Shown here: piece by piece, positions 5,066-7,226 of the stretch
Layout of the letters: the number at the start of each line of letters is the position of its first letter
Numbering within the stretch: the stretch's first letter is position 1
Origin: an uncultured bacterium
Lineage (GTDB): Bacteria; Acidobacteriota; Thermoanaerobaculia; Multivoradales; JAHEKO01
NCBI GenBank assembly: GCA_938016625.1
Contig: CALILB010000223.1
Coordinates: 1-7,226 of the forward strand
Direction: 5' to 3'
DNA length: 7,226 nt
Notes under the pieces: generated by a model
What the model was told of the DNA's origin: nothing
The model's input: only the letters and a program-made list of their open reading frames with translations
Database searches by the model: none
Translations under genes and position numbers: made by a program

Positions 5066-6456
5066 GTCGCAGATCGGCTCCCAATCGCCTCCTCCTGAGG
5101 CTTGGCCGCCGGCAGCAGCACCCGGACCGCGGTGCCGTCACCGACCACACTCTGGACCTCGACCTCTCCGCCATGGTTTTGAGCGATGCGCTGGACCACG
5201 GCCAGGCCGAGACCCGTGCCTCCTTTGCGGGTCGAATAGAAGAGGTCGAAGATCCTGTTCAACTCTCCACGCGGGATCCCCACTCCCCGATCCCGGACTT
5301 CCAGCACCACCCGCGCGCCTTCGCGGTGAACGGAGAGCTGCACCTCTGGTTCCTTGCCGCTCTCCTCGGTGGCGAGCAGGGCGTTGTGCACCAGGTTGAG
5401 GAGCAGCTGACTCATCTGCCCCGGGTCGACTTCCACACAGGCACCGCCGCTGCGATCCTCGATCACCAGCTGCGCCCCCAGGGACCGCAGCTCCTCGGCC
5501 ATGAGGTCTCGACAGCTCTCCAGTAGGGTTACCGCAGGCAGGATCTCCACCTCCAGGGGGCTGGGCTTGGCATAGGACAGAAAGTCCGTCACCAGACGTT
5601 CGAGACGCCCGATCTCGCTGCGGGTGATCGACATCAGCCGCCGATTGGAGCCGTTGCTCAGGGCTCCACCCATATCCTCTTCCAACAGCTGCATATTCAG
5701 GTTGAGGGAGTTGAGCGGATTACGGATCTCGTGCGCCAGTCCGGAAGCCAGGGTGCCGATATAGGCCATCCTCTCCGCCTCGAGGGCCTGCTCTTCGAGT
5801 CGACGCCCCCTTCTCCAGAGTCCCCAAATGATCAGGTAGGCGAGCAGCAGGACAAAGATGGTCACCACTCCGACGACGCTGATCTTTCGCACCAGCTCGC
5901 TGCGCAGGGTCTCGCTGCGTCGCTGCATCTCCTCCTGGCTGATCCCCACATGCAGGATGCCCAGCTCGCCGATCGGAACATCCAGTTTGTAGAGAGATTC
6001 GATCGGCAGATCTACCGGGTAGGTCTCTTCCCGGGTGTCCACAACGCGGGTGGGCGCCTCTCCGGTCTCGATCCGGGGCCCCGGCTCCGGCTCGAACTCC
6101 ATATCCCGTTCGAACCGGTCGCGAAAGACGAGCTTGCCCTCGCGGTCCCGAATCTCGACCACCTGAAACAGCTCCTTCCGTTTCATGATCGAATCGATAT
6201 AGGTCTGGATCTCCCTCTCCTTGGCGGTCGCCGTATAGAGGTCGTCACCCTCCAATTTCGCTCTCCCCTCGAGTCGCTCGGCCAGCCCTTCGGCCTCCTG
6301 ACGGGTCTCGGTCAGCACCCGCTGTACCTCGCGCTCGGAGAGCGAGCGGAAGATGAGCCAGCCCAACAGACCGAGGTCGAGAAAGACGAACAGACCCAGA
6401 AGGACGGAGGCAATCAGCAACCGCCGGGGAACGCGAAATCTGCTCTTCTTATCCAC
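5023..6456 (-). CDS. Membrane sensor histidine kinase, NtrB/AtoS-like
   Basis: 477-residue inner-membrane kinase. Segment 1 is at about 12-36 and segment 2 at about 192-214, enclosing a periplasmic region of about 155 residues. Part of that region (VVEIRDREGKLVF at 99-111, then LGILHVGIS at 165-173) looks like a Cache/PDC-type sensor fold. Only about 28 residues separate segment 2 from the H-box, so there is no HAMP or PAS linker. The core is complete: H-box LAHEIRNP with H242, N-box NLVHNALLA with N358, D-box VRDRGVGIP with D389, and GTGLGL at 413-418. The GTG start is the first in frame: a TGA stop lies two codons upstream. The final residues GKLGTRTDSFDLP (465-477) and the stop are encoded inside the inverted repeat, so the natural tail seems replaced. 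Signal and partner regulator are unknown. Confidence 0.93.
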   Translation of the reverse strand: MDKKSRFRVPRRLLIASVLLGLFVFLDLGLLGWLIFRSLSEREVQRVLTETRQEAEGLAERLEGRAKLEGDDLYTATAKEREIQTYIDSIMKRKELFQVVEIRDREGKLVFRDRFERDMEFEPEPGPRIETGEAPTRVVDTREETYPVDLPIESLYKLDVPIGELGILHVGISQEEMQRRSETLRSELVRKISVVGVVTIFVLLLAYLIIWGLWRRGRRLEEQALEAERMAYIGTLASGLAHEIRNPLNSLNLNMQLLEEDMGGALSNGSNRRLMSITRSEIGRLERLVTDFLSYAKPSPLEVEILPAVTLLESCRDLMAEELRSLGAQLVIEDRSGGACVEVDPGQMSQLLLNLVHNALLATEESGKEPEVQLSVHREGARVVLEVRDRGVGIPRGELNRIFDLFYSTRKGGTGLGLAVVQRIAQNHGGEVEVQSVVGDGTAVRVLLPAAKPQEEAIGSRSATGKLGTRTDSFDLP

Positions 6457-6462
6457 GACTCA

Positions 6463-6471
6463 AGAATAGCA
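6463..6471 (-). promoter_or_regulatory. Possible extended -10 for the kinase gene, predicting a leaderless mRNA
   Basis: On the minus strand TGC-TATTCT ends 6 nt before the GTG start, which would put the transcription start at or next to the start codon. No Shine-Dalgarno sequence lies before this GTG, which agrees with leaderless translation. No clear -35 is seen. An upstream promoter with a normal leader remains possible. Confidence 0.3.
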
Positions 6472-6502
6472 CCGGGGTCTGGTGCTCATGCCCGACCTGC
6501 GT

Positions 6503-6532
6503 TTGACCCTCCGACAAGAGGTCCGGTAGCAT
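6503..6532 (+). promoter_or_regulatory. Sigma70-type promoter of the substrate-binding protein gene
   Basis: TTGACC (6503-6508) and TAGCAT (6527-6532) are 18 bp apart, the same -35 and spacing as the rplU promoter. The predicted start is near 6539, about 22 nt before the ATG. It lies in the roughly 100-bp divergent gap shared with the histidine kinase gene. Confidence 0.55.
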
Positions 6533-6560
6533 GCCGCAATCCTGAAAACACCCGGTTGAT

Positions 6561-7226
6561 ATGCACTTATTGCACCACCGGAGTCTCCCCCGCGGCCGCC
6601 TCGTGGCGGCCGTCGCACTGGTAGTCGTGGCGACGGCCTGCGAGCGGCGCGTCGAGGCACCCGCGCCCGTCGCGACCTCCGTCGAGCCTCAACGGGGTGG
6701 CACGGCCGTCATCGGCAGCGGTGCCGATATCGGTGGTGTCAACGAGCTGACCTCCAGCCACTCGACCTTCAGCCGCTCGATCCTGGAAAAGCTGTTTCTA
6801 CATCTGCTGGAGGAACAGCCCGACTATGCCTTGCATCCACCGACCTTTGCCCCCCAATTGGCCTCGAGCTACGAGTGGTCGGAGGATCATCTGGCTCTGA
6901 CCCTCCACCTGCGGCCCGACGTCGTCTGGAGCGACGGCGTACCGGTAACCGCCGAGGACGTCCGGTGGACGTGGCAGGCGCAGATCGACCCCGTTCTGGC
7001 CTGGGAATACGCCCAGGTCAAGGAATCGATTGTCGACATGGAAATCGTCGACTCGCACACCATCAAGGTCTTGTTCAAACAGGCGACGGCCTCACTGCTT
7101 ACCGACCTGAACGAAGGCGTCATCCTGCCGCGCCACGCCTGGAGCCGATTACCTTTAGCCGAGTGGAACGAGCAGGCCGGGTGGTTCCAGGAGAACCTGG
7201 TGGTCAACGGGCCCTTTACCCTGGAG
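6561..7226 (+). CDS. ABC transporter substrate-binding lipoprotein, peptide/nickel family (3' end beyond window)
   Basis: The first 222 residues of a family 5 extracellular solute-binding protein (DppA/OppA-like), which captures oligopeptides or related solutes for an ABC importer. The N-terminus has basic residues (R7, R11, R13), a hydrophobic stretch 14-26, and VATAC, with C27 as the likely lipid-modified cysteine, so it should be membrane-tethered. A Pro/Ala-rich linker (31-43) precedes the domain. The typical block LTLHLRPDVVWSDGVPVTAEDV lies at 113-134 and NGPFTLE at 216-222. The ATG at 6561 gives a full signal peptide, while the in-frame GTG at 6603 would remove the basic region. No strong ribosome binding site precedes it. 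Permease and ATPase genes would be expected beyond the edge. Substrate is not predictable from this portion. Confidence 0.9.
   Translation, partial: MHLLHHRSLPRGRLVAAVALVVVATACERRVEAPAPVATSVEPQRGGTAVIGSGADIGGVNELTSSHSTFSRSILEKLFLHLLEEQPDYALHPPTFAPQLASSYEWSEDHLALTLHLRPDVVWSDGVPVTAEDVRWTWQAQIDPVLAWEYAQVKESIVDMEIVDSHTIKVLFKQATASLLTDLNEGVILPRHAWSRLPLAEWNEQAGWFQENLVVNGPFTLE

Noticed and set aside
1132..6456. Histidine kinase and sigma54-type regulator forming a two-component pair
   Set aside because: The regulator has no receiver domain to accept a phosphate, and the two genes are in separate transcription units about 3 kb apart.
5731..6624. 297-codon plus-strand open frame antisense to the kinase
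   Set aside because: It covers the kinase H-box and sensor regions, has no domain signature, and runs through the divergent promoter region into the binding-protein gene in another frame.

Overview
The window is a GC-rich, gene-dense bacterial chromosome segment with a conserved housekeeping operon at its centre. No IS transposase, phage gene, tRNA, rRNA or CRISPR array was seen. The gene order rplU-rpmA-obg-nadD-rsfS is widespread in bacteria. The combination of GTG/TTG starts, a sigma54-activator-like protein, an NtrB-type kinase without HAMP, and M28 peptidases suggests a GC-rich Gram-negative lineage, possibly Acidobacteriota or a relative. That placement is an inference from gene style, not a demonstrated affiliation.

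Minus strand, read from about 4745 down to 1: a sigma70-type promoter (TTGACC, 18 bp, TACCCT with an extended TGC) precedes rplU (L21), rpmA (L27), obg (ribosome-associated GTPase), nadD (NAD biosynthesis) and rsfS (ribosome silencing factor). Two genes outside the classical set follow: a sigma54-activator-like AAA+ protein and an exported M28 zinc peptidase that runs off the window edge. From obg onward every junction is a 4-base stop/start overlap (ATGA, ATGA, GTGA, TTGA), so the regulator and the peptidase look translationally coupled to the ribosome-assembly genes. The regulator has no receiver domain. Its Walker A lysine, Walker B glutamate and sensor I residues are all replaced, while its GAFTGA loop and DNA-binding helix-turn-helix are kept.

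Divergent from rplU, on the plus strand, is a 54-residue acidic CxxC/CxxC zinc-ribbon protein with a near-perfect Shine-Dalgarno sequence. It is unidentified. Immediately after it lies a 91-bp inverted repeat (arms of 30 and 29 nt, 32-nt loop) that resembles a REP/MITE-type palindrome. One arm and part of the loop encode the last residues and the stop codon of the convergent histidine kinase gene.

The kinase (minus strand, 477 aa) has two membrane segments, a periplasmic sensor region and a complete HisKA/HATPase core. It has no cognate response regulator in the window. Divergent from it, at the right edge, is the first 222 residues of a peptide-type ABC transporter substrate-binding lipoprotein, with its own TTGACC/TAGCAT promoter.
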